A DNA stretch of 64,000 nt, taken from NCBI GenBank assembly GCA_003640385.1, contig RCAB01000166.1, positions 57,549-121,548 on the forward strand, in the 5' to 3' direction. Under the pieces are notes generated by a model. The model had not been told where the DNA came from. It was given only the letters and a program-made list of their open reading frames with translations, and made no database searches. Made by a program: the position numbers and the translations under genes. This DNA is from Setaria digitata. Its lineage: Eukaryota; Nematoda; Chromadorea; Rhabditida; Setariidae. How positions within the stretch are numbered: position 1 is the first letter of the stretch; each line of letters opens with the position of its first letter. Positions 38,675-58,786 of this stretch are shown here, piece after piece.

Positions 38675-41610
38675 ATTTCAACTGAAGCAATTAAATACTG
38701 GGAAATAGCTGTTCCTGACATCACCTTATATTTATTTAAAGAAACTTTTGTGCTTCAATGAAACATTGTACTTGTGAGTTTTAAATTATTGTAAGTTAGC
38801 CTGCTTATTGAATTCGATGAAGATTAATTTAGCATATATTTGAAAGAGAATACTGCTCTTATTGATAATGTTTTAGCTTGATAGACGGAACATTAAGTGG
38901 TTTAAATAAACTTGCAGAATAATGGTCAGTTTAAGAAAACGAGTCTATGAAACTTTTTTTTTTTTCACTGAGAGATTGAAGGATAACTGAAAATAATTTT
39001 CTTATCCAAATAATAAATTTAATAATTCATTGTTTATCTAATCAGATGGATTAAAAAATAAAACTTTTGCATTAAACTGCTGAAGAGTGCAATAAGGCAA
39101 GTTACGGATGTGATGTGATCTGATCTGTCTGATATGCTCTAATGTGGAAGGTAAACATTGCTATTATTATTTTGTAACAAACAATAAACAACAATAATAT
39201 TTCTCTAAACTTAAAATTATCAACGCATATCTTCTCTGAACTGAAGATTACTTGTTGTTCTTTGCATAAAAATTCTGTCAGCTTCTTGTGAATTTTGTTG
39301 TAAGTTTAGAGAAATAAATTTACTGCCAAAGTGTAGCAGTAGTGTATGGTAATGATGTAGTTGTAGTTACTTGAAAATTCCGACCTTAACTTTTGATCTT
39401 AACCGTCTATCTGTCAGTTCTCACTCATCGCATCATAAATTTGACATTAGATAATCGTGGTTGTGACCTCAGGTGTTAAGTGCTTTGATTATGGCTATAA
39501 TTATTACATCCAAATCAATAATTAATTAATCCCTTTTAATTAGAAAACGAAAGAAGTGAGCACTAATTCATTGTTTATATATGTCTGTTAAATTAATAAT
39601 TTGTACATTTATTTAACTTAGACAGTTAAAAGTTTATGTTACATAACTACTGATGGCATTTTTTTTTTTTTTGTTCCATATAAAAAAAAAAAAAATGCCT
39701 TGTGAAGTTCAATAAGTCTAGAGTTATATTATCAGACTTTCTTCTTGAAAAAAAAAATATAATTTAGTTAAAAATGTTGAATTGATAGAGGTATTTAAAT
39801 TAGCCGCTGAGCAAATTGGGTAAAATATTTCTTTTTTTTTTTTAAATAACCAAAATCTTTTCCAAAATAAATTATCTTTATATTAATTTGCAAGAAGTGT
39901 TCTAAAAAAAGATGGCACTTCAATCATCTATATATTTAACAATATGACGCTATAATTATCTTATTAAATATTTATTAATCTCCCAGCGATAATTGATTGT
40001 TTTTCCATCTTTTTGCAATCAGATGACAAAAACTTTTGGTTCTTAAAAATGCCGCTTTTATTGTTGGATTAGTTCAAAAATTTCTAAGCAGTAAAAAAAA
40101 AACCATACTTTTTACCATCATAAAAAAAAAAATGAAATATCAAACTTTGTCCAATTTCATACTTTTCTTTTTAATAATTGGAATTTCGCACCGCAAAAAA
40201 AAGCTCTAATTGATTTGTCTCAATTAAATAAATGTATTTCATAGATAATAGTGTCACCTTATATGCATATATGTCATCTTATATATATATGCTTAAAAAA
40301 AAAGAAAATGGATTTTAAATGATTCAAAATTTTCATTTGCAACTTTTAAATTAACTCCTTTGTTTTATCAAGCATCATATTGTCATTTCTTCATCAGTAA
40401 TTTAAATATTCCAAAATAATTCATTTAAAATAACTGGAAAAAAAAAAGTAAGCTTTTTATATTCATTACAGAATCTCAACACAAAATTTCATCATCCATC
40501 CATTTATGAAGGATAGTTGAGAGAGTGGAGAAAAACAAATAATATTATCACCTTCACAATGTTTTTGATGGATTTACAACCAAAAGTAGTAAGTAATTGA
40601 TGATCGGAAAAAAAAAAATCACACCTCTACTTCTTAAGTATTTATTCTTTTCCCTCTTTCCCAATCCAAATGTCACTTCATTTCAAGCAACTCCGTTTAT
40701 TTCGAATTTTCTTCTCCCAGAGGTCAGCGGTGCCATGGCCATATAGGGAATTGTTTTCAATTCATCTATTCACGTTTCTACTACAGTACTAGGCCATTGT
40801 TCTCATTGCATCTGCTTAAAGTTTTTTCTTCCGTGAAATTCCCCTTCAGTAATTTAATTTAATTTAATTCTTTTTCGGAAATTTTTGCAATTTCCAGTAC
40901 CTTTTTTTTTTGTTGGCCATATATTTGATTTCATTTTACTATAATTATTTCGATTTAATCTTATAAGACATCAATTATTTACTCACAGACTTTAGTCATA
41001 ATCTCGTATTAAAAAAAAAAAAATGATAAGACAACGGTTAAAACAAGCATTTCAGCCTAGTTAAGTTTATATTCTGTATCTTCAAAGAGCAAAAATTAGA
41101 CTAATTGAATAATAGGTGACTAAACAGTTACTCTTAGTCAAAAGTATACATTTTAGTGAATCAACAATATGTTGTTATATTGTCTTATTTCAATTTTAAT
41201 TAATACATAATGCTTTACAAATGATACTGTCAAGAAAGCTACTAGATTTTTTAATATAACGAATATTTGTGTGATATTTGTTTAATCTTATATATTAATG
41301 TAACAAAATTTGTTATTAATCCAGTGACTGAAATATTTATAGCATGTAAAATTAATTCAAGCTGGGCTGAGTTTTTTACTTAAAAATAAAAGAATTGTAT
41401 TTTGAATCTAAAAAAACTCGAAACTTAAAAAATTTAACTTTACAAAATTTTGCTCGAATAGAGCAGACCTTAGATGCACTGCTCTATCATTACTTCTAAA
41501 GATGTGCAAAAGCTAAAACTAAAGTCATAAGGACCCGTTAGTTGTTCCATTTTGGATTTCAAAATGATAGCACTTTTTAAAATGAAAAGTAAATCTCTCA
41601 GGTGAATAAG

Positions 41611-41667
41611 AGATAGAGAGAGAGAGAGAGAGAGGGGGAGGGAGAGAAAAAGGAAGAGAGAGAGAGT
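41611..41667. repeat. (GA)n-rich simple repeat
   Basis: AGAGAG run interrupted by GGGGGAGG and AAAAAGG. Simple sequence in intergenic DNA. Confidence 0.9.
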
Positions 41668-42798
41668 GAATGAATGTTTACAACGGTCGGCAATGTCTTT
41701 GGTGAACTTGTCATGTTTATTTGATGGGAAAAAGTTGCTTTACGTAATTTCAAGACTGAGAAACTTTTTGGTTTTTTCTTTTCAGTTTCTTTTTTCTTTT
41801 TTTTTTTTAAATTTTTATCTATAGCTACCGTATGATTGGATATCGAAGCAAGGTGTGGAATTCCGTCTGCCAACCAGAAGACGATTCCAACACAAATGGG
41901 TTGAGCTTCATTTGCAGTAGAAGAGAAATTGTTATTTGACTACTGTAGAAATTTATTCTGTAGCCACTGTTAAAATACCATTTAGAATATTTCCGTAATC
42001 ATTTAATTCTATTAATTTAATAAAAAATTTTTGATTCCATTCCAGTGTCTTACAATTATTTTTTTTCAATTAAAAAATTTAAAGTTTTTGAGTAATTATT
42101 TTTACTCTGATAATTCACGCACTTTGATTTAAGTAGTTTTCTTGTTTGTGACAGAAATCTTAGTTCCTAAACTAATTTTTACTAGTTTTACAGATAAGAT
42201 TTGACATCATAAGTTTGCCCCACTTTATTTACTGAATACATTATATTACACTCCCAATAAATCAAACAGTAAAGGTCATCAAAAATTTACAATTTGCAAT
42301 TAAAGCTTATCATCAGGCAAACAAGGCATCACACTTTCATCCAATCATTTAGTCATATATTCAGAGAGCCGATTATAGTTACATGTTTTTTGTTAATGTC
42401 TTCTTTTGTGACGCTTTTTTATTTCAGAAAAGTTAAATTTATCAATTTCTTTACAACATCTCTCTACATGTTTTACTTTGTTCAGCTCACATTCTTTGAT
42501 TTCTGAAGTACAAATAATAATTCTCAATTCAGTCTTTTCCAGAAATATGCTTAACTTTATCATCTCATTAAAGCTTCCCAGAACAATTATTTCAGTCTCC
42601 ATCTAGCAAATACACAAAACGTGTCGTTAGAATTCAGCGAATGGCAATTGGGATTAATATGCTTAGCTAACACGAATATAAGCCAAGAGTAGCAGATTAT
42701 TCTAATGAAAATATTTTCATTTCATCTGTGGTAAAAAAAAAAAAATCATTGAAAGAATATATCACTTCTGCATTAGGGAGACTGTAGATTAGAACAAT

Positions 42799-42954
42799 AT
42801 ATCACTTCTGTACCAGGAAGACTTCATCCAAAAGAATGTTTCAATTCTGTACTAGAAAGACTCCATCCAAAAGAATGTTTCAATTCTGTACTAGAAAGAC
42901 TCCATCCAAAAGAATGTTTAAGTTCTGTACTAGAAAGACTCCATCCAAAGCAAC
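42799..42954 (+). repeat. 39-bp minisatellite, four units
   Basis: Unit 1 at 42838-42876 and unit 2 at 42877-42915 are identical. Unit 3 at 42916-42954 differs at a few bases, and the degenerate unit 0 (42799-42837) more so. The unit length is a multiple of three, so one frame reads 13-residue repeats (MFQFCTRKTPSKR) and stays open through to TAA at 43025-43027. It lies about 110 bases upstream of the poly(A) polymerase ATG. Confidence 0.9.
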
Positions 42955-43065
42955 GTCTGGTGCCGTACTCGGTATGCTTGGACACCTTTTTGTGCTGATT
43001 CTTCCTCGTACCTTCTCAACGACTTAATAAAGGTATGATTGGAAATTTTCAGGAGTTCCACTGAA

Positions 43066-49212
<6,147 letters not shown>

Positions 49213-51529
49213 GCAGTGTGAATTTTTGAGAGCTGTGATGAAGTTCATCTCCACATGTTCAGGACAAAACATTTCTGGATTCTGTGGAATATGTTGAATC
49301 TCCTTTTCTCTCATATTATTATGTTTAGAATGTGGAATTAATGACTTTATATTATTCACAAATAAGTTGGCTGTATACCATCATTCATTATGGCACATAT
49401 AACTGAAAATTTTTAGTTCTTGTATGTATAACATGTATATTTAACAAGTATAATTTAAATTTGCAAAGGAATTTCTGAGGAAGTCCAAAAATAGGTTTTA
49501 AAAAACAGAAATAGCTAAGTCACTGAGCTAGTTACCATCTTTGATACGATATAGCATAGTAGTTTTTATACTAACAGGTTTTGAACCAATTTGACTTTGT
49601 TCCCTAGAAATACAAAAAGAATCCATATTAAGAATGACCAGAAATTTTCAGAGATGAAATATTTAATTTATATGCATTAAATAGCAGAAACTTTTCCTGT
49701 TTTAAACTGATGATCTCGCACATATTTTGTATCTACTCCATCTTTTGTACAAATGCAATAATTTAAAGTTACTGCTCTTTCAAATATTTAATTCTTTTTC
49801 TGCTTTTTGCCGAGTGCGCCACTACTTGAATAATTTGGTACTATAGAGTGTCGCTTGAGTGTTTAGGATATTTTACACTTGTTTTTTGCTCATTATTTAA
49901 ATGTCCATAATGATAGGTACTATTTTCTTTGCATTTTTCTGCAGCATTGTGGATTAACTTCAATTTCATCTGATCGATTTGTTTTTTTAATAGCTTGAAG
50001 AACTTGTGCCAAATTGCGTCATGTAATTTCACATATTTTTCAGGCGGCCTAATGTTTTTATGAAATGGAAAAATTTTCAATATCTGTTGTGATTTTTGCT
50101 GAAATCAAAGCTATTAGTACTTTTTATAGTGATTAGTTTTGAGGGTACTTATTGTCTCTTTCGTTTTCTTTTTTCGTATGAGTCTATCCAGAACTGACAG
50201 TTGCTTTATGACCAAACCTTGGATGTCCTTAAAGTGAGGAATTTATGATGGATGAAAGTACTGTTAGCTTTTGAGAATCAACAAAATTTTAATTTGGATT
50301 TTAATGGGACACTTTGTCACTAACTTGATGCTTTTTCATATATTTGCACCTCATTATAAGATATTTCTATTCATTTGTGGTTTTTTTTTTTTTTCTTTTG
50401 CTATGTTTATCAGTTCACTTTGTTGTCATCTGTTACTAACTAGAAACTTGTTTAAGCATACAACTTTAGATCCATTCCTCGTTATTTGGGTTGAAGAAAA
50501 GGGAATCATTTTTGTATTTATTGTGGGCTTTGATCATATGCATGTATGAAGTGGATGGATTTGATGTTTGAGAATATTAGAATGTTTACTTATTGTTGGT
50601 TAAATAGAGATTTTTGTCTCTGCTGTACACTTTATCTCATTTTGAAATACATGGTTTGAGTAACGTTACAAATACATTGAGTAACGTTATGATCGAAGAT
50701 GATATCAGTTACTTTCAGAACATGTTCATTTTTCTGCCGTGTAATAAATTGTCGTTTAGAGATGGAAATATTGTGGATGCTGAATGAGTTGAGCCTGCAA
50801 CATGATTTGAAGGTATAAGTGTGAGCATTTCTTCTTTCACTTTTCATCCTGATGAAGAACTAGTGGCTACCTCTAAGAGTTCTATGAATTGTTGCAAACT
50901 CGACCACTGTAGCAGTTAATGGTTTACCTTCGTGACTGAAATGAAAAATATGAATGTGTCAGATTCAAAGAATGCAAACAGTAGTCAGTCTGAGTAGTGT
51001 CAGAGATAGATAGTGCACTGATAGCACTGAATGGAGTGGCTTATAATGTCTTTTTTTTAGAAAGTACTTGAAAAGATGAAATAGAGCGATTTGGGAGATA
51101 AGGAGACGATGCTGTGACACAGTGGACCCACAGATGGTTGGGGGAAATGTTAAGCGGGTATCAGTTGGTGTTTGTACCCTGTTGGACGGATGAACCGGAT
51201 CAGATGATAGTGAGATGGGGAATGGATAAGAAACTTATCACGGATGTAGTGATTCCTAACAATGGATAGATATGTTGTGAGTGATTAATGAACCAACAAG
51301 TAAACTACTAAAAGTTGCTGAGAACATTTTGAAAATTGAAATAGCCATAGCTAACTATTTATGCCTTGAAAAAAAAAAAAAGAGTTAAGCTGAGATAGCT
51401 ATCCTAAGAATGGGATGTATATAATTAATTAATAAAGTTATTAGAACTTTTATCACGTGTGGCTGAACATAATTATGGACCAAAGTACGAGTGTCAGGTG
51501 TTCTATGTGTTTGAAAAAATGAAAGCGGA
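49213..51529. other. Spacer between poly(A) polymerase and TASOR-like gene
   Basis: 2.3 kb on the same side of two plus-strand genes. The first part is presumably poly(A) polymerase 3' UTR. ORFs here are short and lack coding character. A slightly GC-richer patch at about 51080-51270 has no recognised content. Confidence 0.55.
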
Positions 51530-52379
51530 ATGAATGGAAAGTTTTGCAACAGTAGTACTGAATTATATCGTTATAAAATGCCTGGTGCTGTTCCAAAATC
51601 ATATTTATTTGTTAACAGCAGAGCATTATTGCCATTAAAAACTTCAGGTATATACTTGTGTCTTTCATTTCTTATGGGACAGAAATGCAACGAAATGATT
51701 TTTCGATTCCACGAAAATTGTTAAAACAGACAGGTATGTTTTCTGTTATCATATCAATACACTATTAGTTAACAGAAATGCTTGGATCGTGAATTGCTTC
51801 AACAAATTTTGGTAATTTTTTTTTTTTTTTTTTGATTAAATTCTTAAAAATATATATTAATTTGGGGATAATTTATTGTGAGACAAGATGCTCGAGAAAT
51901 TTTAATTTTAAATACAGAAAGTATAATGGAATGAAAAGTAAATGCAACAGGCAATCCTTTAGAGATTATGAATTATTAAAAATTGATGGAGAAAATGGTG
52001 TTTCTGTCTTAATCGAAATAATCATAAATTTCCTTGTTGCTATACGAATAGCAGTGATTTTTCCTTGAACTCAATCCCCCTTGGATTTGTATTGCTTGTA
52101 ATAACATTTAGTATAATGCAATAATATAATCACTTATGTGCTTGAAGAGCTCTCTCAACATTGCATAAGCGACGTAAGCCTTAGTAGCGAAACATTTCGA
52201 AATGTATATCAACCAGTTATTTTTTCGCACCTGTCAAACAATTGTCAGGATCGAGAATCAATTAGAATTGTTCGATGCAGAATTATAAGTAATAAACAGC
52301 TGGAAGCACGGGTAATGACTATTTTTCTTGGTTTGGTGCGAACAACTTTATTATATACATAATAAACGAACAACTTTGT

Positions 52380-52428
<49 letters not shown>

Positions 52429-55400
52429 ATATATGTATTTTCTTGTGGTGGAAATATTTCAGGGTTGAATTAATTGAAAAACCGAAAAATTTATGCTTAG
52501 TATGTGATTTATAGTGCAGTGCCTGTTAAGAATTCAGTTTTTTTGCTTTTCAGTTTTCCAGTTTCCGGCGGTCGCTGGAATCTCAGTGGTTACCTGCCGA
52601 TGTGTCATTCGGTTACACCCTCCTTTCTGAAAATTTGCGAGAAGTAAGTTGCAAAATATTTTTTTCAATTTTGTCTAAACTATTTAGTCCAAAAAAAGGA
52701 TGTCAGCTATCGAGATTTTTTTCTCTTTTTCTTTTGGATCACTTAATCATAAAAGAGACCTCTTAATGTGTTTGATCTTTCCTTCATTGTATTGCCTGAA
52801 AGTTCGTTGTTGCTTTAAAATTGTTGTGCTTTGGTGAACCACTTTTCTAAAGTAAATTAAATGGAGCATTTTTTTTATGAGGCCAACTATTGTTTTTCCA
52901 GTAATTTTCGAAATTATATCATTTTAAGATCGATGTTTTACTTTTAGCGCCAATAGCTCAACTTTTCAGATGGAGCTAATAGCACAGTGGGGCCTGTCTG
53001 TCAATAACAACTTTGTGGGAGATTTGGGTGAACCGGCAAACGGTTAGTTTATTGACAGAATGCAGAAAGTGGCGGCTTCAGTAGAGAAATTTCTGACATT
53101 GATTTTCTTTTTAATTTTCTCTTTTTTTTTTCTTTCTCTTTAACATTTATTGCTAATTTGTGGTTTTTCACTTTTAAGTAAATGTTGGAAAACACAGATT
53201 TATAGCAGATAATTGTTAAAAGTACCGTCGATTTTTGAACTGTGTTATTTATTATTAGTATTATGATAATGAAACATTTTATATGAAAATACTGCTATAC
53301 TATATAAAATGATCCACAGTCCTTTATTTTTCCAAATTTGATTTACTTGTTTCACATACATTCTAGGTGTCTATTTATCCGGACATCCTGATTTAGTTAC
53401 ACCAGCCCCGTTCCTTGGACGAACGAAGTTAAGGATTTTAGCTTGCAAGGTAAATACTATTACTTCAATTGATGACTGATGTCTGTTGCTTGCTATCTTT
53501 TCTATGCAATTTGTCAACTTCAGTTAAATTACGCTATTTAGATTTTAAAAGGCAGATGTAGTATCGTTAATTTGGGATCTTATCACTTGATGCCTAAACA
53601 GGGATATCATTCACATGCAGCAGTACAACCAGTGGATTGTAAACTATCACGACACGATAATTATCGGTGTGATCAGGTTCTAATGTATTTCAATACTTCA
53701 TTATTTATATTTTGGCTAATAGTTGGGATAGATAATTGAGATATTTTCGAAAATTTTTTGTGGATATTTATTCCCTTGTTATTCCATTCCTAAAGATTTA
53801 CTTCGTGTAAACCTCTTTTTTAGATTTTTTTATTCGAAGAAAAAGGAACTGGTTACTCTAAATCGCCGGGAAATATTTTACCCTACGCTATATACGATGT
53901 GGAATTCCCTCCGAATACGTAATTATATCATGAATTTTATTTTCGTGGCCAATTTATTTCACTTTTATCTATAAAATTAGCGCCGTGTTCCCGACCAATA
54001 ATACTATTTCACCTATAACAATAAATTATACTCAAGGATATTCATATGCAAACAATTTTTTAAGACATTTTCTCAGATACTTAGATTTCTTAAAAGAAGG
54101 TAGGACTGACGTAAGTCTTGGTTAGTCAGTGATTATGATTTCCTTTTTTCAGTGCCTTATCATTTAAAGGAACAGATTCGATTGTTTGGAGTGGTAGTTT
54201 GTTGATTGGAAATAAACGCTATAATCGTGTTTCACTGTGTTCATTAGCAGCAGCTACTAAACCACCGTTGCTGTGAGTTTAAATTTCTTCCAGATGAACT
54301 AGAAGTTTACTCCATAGCACGTATCGAGCGATTATTTCCCGACATTTGTTTTACATGATTTCTGTATAAACTTGTTTCTCTCATTTAGAGACACTTTTGA
54401 AGTTACCGACCTCATCCACTGGACTGCATGCCTAGCTTTTCCACCAGTTCTTGAACTGCTGAAACCACCGGCACTTGGAGAAATCGCTTTAAAAAAAGAG
54501 GTTAGAGAGTTTAAATTTTCAAATAGAGGAGTGAAAATTTTTAGCTCCACTGACTTTGAAATGTTGCGAAAAGAAATAACTACTAAAATAAGTTTTTTTA
54601 AAGGTGCTTCTGGTTGATGCACAACGTCTGGTATACTATTTTACATTATTTTCGGAAGATGATTCGCATGATCTCGTTTCATTACACGAATCAATGAGAA
54701 TAAAGCAGGCTGTCAGTGCTCTATATTTCTAACTTTCATATGTATTATTCAAAATTTTGCTTCATCGATTAATAAGATTAAAAATGAATCAGTATAATTT
54801 ATGAAAATGAATAAGTAAGACTGCTCGTTTAAAAGCTAAAGTTTTCTTTCCATTTGACATGCTAATCGACACAAATTCAGCTGTTCTTTTTGCTTTGTTG
54901 ATTGATTACTTTTGGTCTCTTAAAATTAAAACTTTTATAGTTTTCTGATTTCTTATATCTTATATACTCAAGTTAAAAACCTTATAATAGACTTTCACAT
55001 TTACTGTCTTTTTCAACATGATCAGCAAGGTCTAAGTATTTTCATAAGAATCTGAGAGGATACGCAACGAGAGAACAAAAGAGCAGCTGTTCTGATTTTT
55101 ATGTTGTTTAATAATCACCACTAATCAGTATGGTCTTTCCAGGCAGGCATAACGATCTTCCCATCCGTTGGGATTTTTATTCTTTTACCAAACGGACTAT
55201 TTAGTGATCTGTTGACGCTTCCTAAGACAGCTGGCAGTGTCTTCCATTGCTTGTATTTGACGTCCGATTTGAACTGTTCATTAATAAATGGTGCATTTGA
55301 GGCAATGTCGACAGATGAGAAGTCAGTGGTTTTCCTCTTTGAGTTTTGAATTTTAATTGCAATTTGCTTTTTTAAATTTTATTTGCTATCTGAACTTCGT

Positions 55401-58400
55401 TGTTTTTATAACTTTAGATTTGAAATCTTGTACCATTTGTTTTGTAGACGGAAATTTACTACAGATCTGGAAAAACATATTAAACTGGTGGTAACGGGCA
55501 AAATTTTTTGCAGCGATGAATTTGTGCGACCACTCTTACTTCAAGAACGCATTGATGGCTTAGATGTTCGTGTTCAGGAACTAGTACGAACTGTGGCTAA
55601 GAGAGTTTTACTTTCTGAAGAAAATATCGATAGCAAATCGAGAATTCAAGGAGAAATGTCAAGTGCAAATTCTGGTGATTTTTGCGCTGCTCAGAAAATC
55701 TGAAGTTTTCTTATTACTGTAGCCGTATTTCTTCTTTTGGGTTTTAAGGACTTATGCACTAAACTTATTATATTCCACATTGAAGAGGCGATTGATATGG
55801 ATATAGCAGACAGTGATGACGATGAAGAAAAAAAGGGATGGCGCGATGAACGTGTAGCTTTAGGAATAGAGAGATCTTCAAAAGAACATGTATGTTTGTG
55901 TACCACTTCATTGGTCTCTTGTCATTTTTCTATAAACAGCTTGATTTAACTTATTTGATCGGGTTTTCACACTTTTAATCGTTGTCGAAGATTTAGACTT
56001 TACTCACTGTTGAATGGAGAGAATTTATGGTTTTAATTTCATAAATTCATTTGAAAATGCTTAAATAAATGTGGTTGGCATTTGATCTGTGAAAACTAAA
56101 TTCCCTCTAGTAGTGCCATCTCATATTTTAATCAGTAGCAATTTCAAATTCAAACTTGAAGCTTGCTCCATCACGATCAATTGATGAAGCAGTTTCAAAA
56201 GCTACGTGGTTGCTTTCTTCTGACCCTCGGCGTGAAAAGGTATTAATCAATCGAGATCCAAGGAAACGTGTCAACAGTAGTCAAGACTTGCCAGTTCCAT
56301 CATGCTCAATCGTAAAACGAAAGATATTGGACTGGAGCTCTTTACGTGAACATTCGGATATCAAAGAAAAAGTAATTTCCTTTTCTGTCTCGATATAGGC
56401 ATTTAATTGAGATTAATTCCTGATTTATTTTGAGCTTCGGGCTATTATGGCACTTGTGCTTTGTTTGAATTAGTTAGGAGAGAAATTTTTGTATTGTTTG
56501 TTGAATCACTTCAGTTATACCATCAAACTATTCAATGAAACGAAGTTTTACGAGCTTTTTTTTTAGTCATTAGCTTCATTATCCGACTTTCGCAGCTATT
56601 CACCGTCAGATGCAATATCAAGTGGAGGGTCGTCACCGAAAACTGTTGCACAGTCTCAGAAATCTCCACTGTCTAGTTCTCCCAAACTCAGTGTACATTT
56701 ATTTTCATTCTGACTGAATCGTCAACTTACTTTTATAGAGGATGAGACTCCAACTTTATTCAGTACTACAGAGAAATTAGTTATAGCAATTTGCGTCTCG
56801 ATAAGACTAATTCAAAAAAAAATTTTTTTAACTTCTGTAAAAATTTGGAAATTCCAGGATAGTGAGGGTTCGTCAGTTGTCATGAGTTTTGGGAGAAATC
56901 AAAAGTAAGTTTTCGATTTAAAGTCATTTGTAGTTTTAGTCCCTTCTATTGGTTTTAATTTCGAAATCAAGAATATTTTCTTGAGTATTACAGGAAACTC
57001 TGCTTTATTTTTGCATTAAAGCAATAGCAGAAGTGTGTTGAATTTTTTTTTTTTTAATTTCCGTGCTCGAGACTATAGCATTTTTTAGCGAACTTGATGA
57101 TGCGGAATCACCTGCTAGTCCTCCTCACGAGCCAGGTGTTTTTGTTGCAACTGCACCAAGAATTATTTCTGACTATGACATGCGATCCGCTAATGATTCA
57201 TCATTTCAGTTACCCGTTCGGCAATATCGGGTGCTTCAGTCTTTAATGTTTTTAAAGATTTCTGTTAAAAGTAGCAGGGAGGAGAGTAAAATCTACTACA
57301 GAAAATGGATATATTTCCATGCATCTCTCACATGTGTAAAATTCTTTATACATTGTTGGTAATAATTTATCGTCGGTATGTATCATCAATTGAGATGTAT
57401 CCCTTCCTGTAAATTCATGAGAAGAAACTCCTTTTAGTGTAGAATTGATTTTGCATTTTTTTAGCCTCCAGAAGTTACGCCGTTTACAGCTCTTGCATCA
57501 ATGCAAACAATGAAGGACCCAGCGTCACAGGTAGAGATATCAGCATTCCAGTCCATTTGAGAGTTATAGCTGATATATATTTGCTGAAGTATTTAAAAGT
57601 CTGAAAATAATGTATTTGCCTATTTCAGATTAATAAAAATCAAGACAGTAGGATTAATTTCGAAGGATGCCACTCAACATTAACCCAGAACCATGAGAAC
57701 CTCATCGTTAACGACGAATCCACTACGTTAGATTACTTCACTTTTATAGGCTTACTGTTTGTTGCTTGAGCGCTTTTTGGTTCTTTCTGTTATTAGCTGA
57801 CGAATTTATGCAAAAAGCCGGGGAATGAAAAGTTGTGCATTTAGATTCGATAGGTAAAATTCAATTTTTTAACTTCTTGTTTTTTCACTTTCCTTTTCTA
57901 TCTTTTTTTATCTAACCAATTTCTATAGGCGAGGGGAAAAGATCATATAAAATCTTTCCTCATACCAAAGTCGTTTCTATTATTGGTACTTTCTTTTACT
58001 TATAAAGCTGAGAAAGATTAAGTCTATAAAGGTTTTAAATATTAAACACAATTTTTTGAAGCGTGAACATGAAGTTTCAGAAACATCCTCTCTGAACTTG
58101 TTCCACTTACACATAATTCAGTTCAAAGAATCTCAGATGAGAACAAAAAGGTGAGTTTTTGTCAAGAAAAAAATTTTGTTTCTAAAGGCTGCTGATCATT
58201 TGTTTTCTTATATATGCTTGCTTCACTTTGTGGATAGAAACTTGCAGAGCAGCTCACTGTTAAACCCACCTCCACAAAACTCATTATGGGATATAGTTCA
58301 AATCGCAAACGTCGGTGATCGAGATTTATCACAGTGGCCGAGAAAAACTGAAACGATAGGTACTGGTGATGTGGATATGCGTTCCATTCATACGATCAGC

Positions 58401-58749
58401 TCAGCCTCAGATATTTCACGTAAAGTATGAATTTTTAGTTTGTACAAGCTTACAGTGATTTTCAAGGCAATGAAAAGGAAGCAAAGGCATCGGTATTCCT
58501 GTTTGGAATTTACGCATCAGAACGTTTATAATTCTTTAACTTCTCAGCACGGATAAAAGTTAAAACGATTGTGATGACAAAGCAGTTGATTAAACTAGAA
58601 ATAAAAGAAAAGAGTAGAAAACTAGGATAAGTCTGTTTGTGACACTGAGTTTGAAATAATTTCTTGAACAGTAACCATTCATTTGATTATTGACAAACTT
58701 TTGTTAAAAAATGGTTGTCTTTTTTTTATTACTCTAGTTTCTTATTTTC

Positions 58750-58786
<37 letters not shown>

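Larger units (their letters stand above)
37434..43065. other. Long gene-poor region between ECM29 and poly(A) polymerase
   Basis: 5.6 kb of very AT-rich DNA. It begins with the presumed ECM29 3' UTR and carries the interrupted ORF at 38234-38674, a GA repeat at about 41611-41667 and the 39-bp minisatellite at 42799-42954. No multi-exon gene with matching phases was found on either strand. Confidence 0.6.

Noticed and set aside
41598..41873. Minus-strand 91-codon ORF
   Set aside because: Made of the GA repeat (poly Ser-Leu) and a poly-A tract (poly Lys); no coding character.
51832..52068. 79-codon frame before exon 2 of the TASOR-like gene
   Set aside because: Exon 1 (51530-51647) joins exon 2 (52148) in phase without it, and it ends in a stop.
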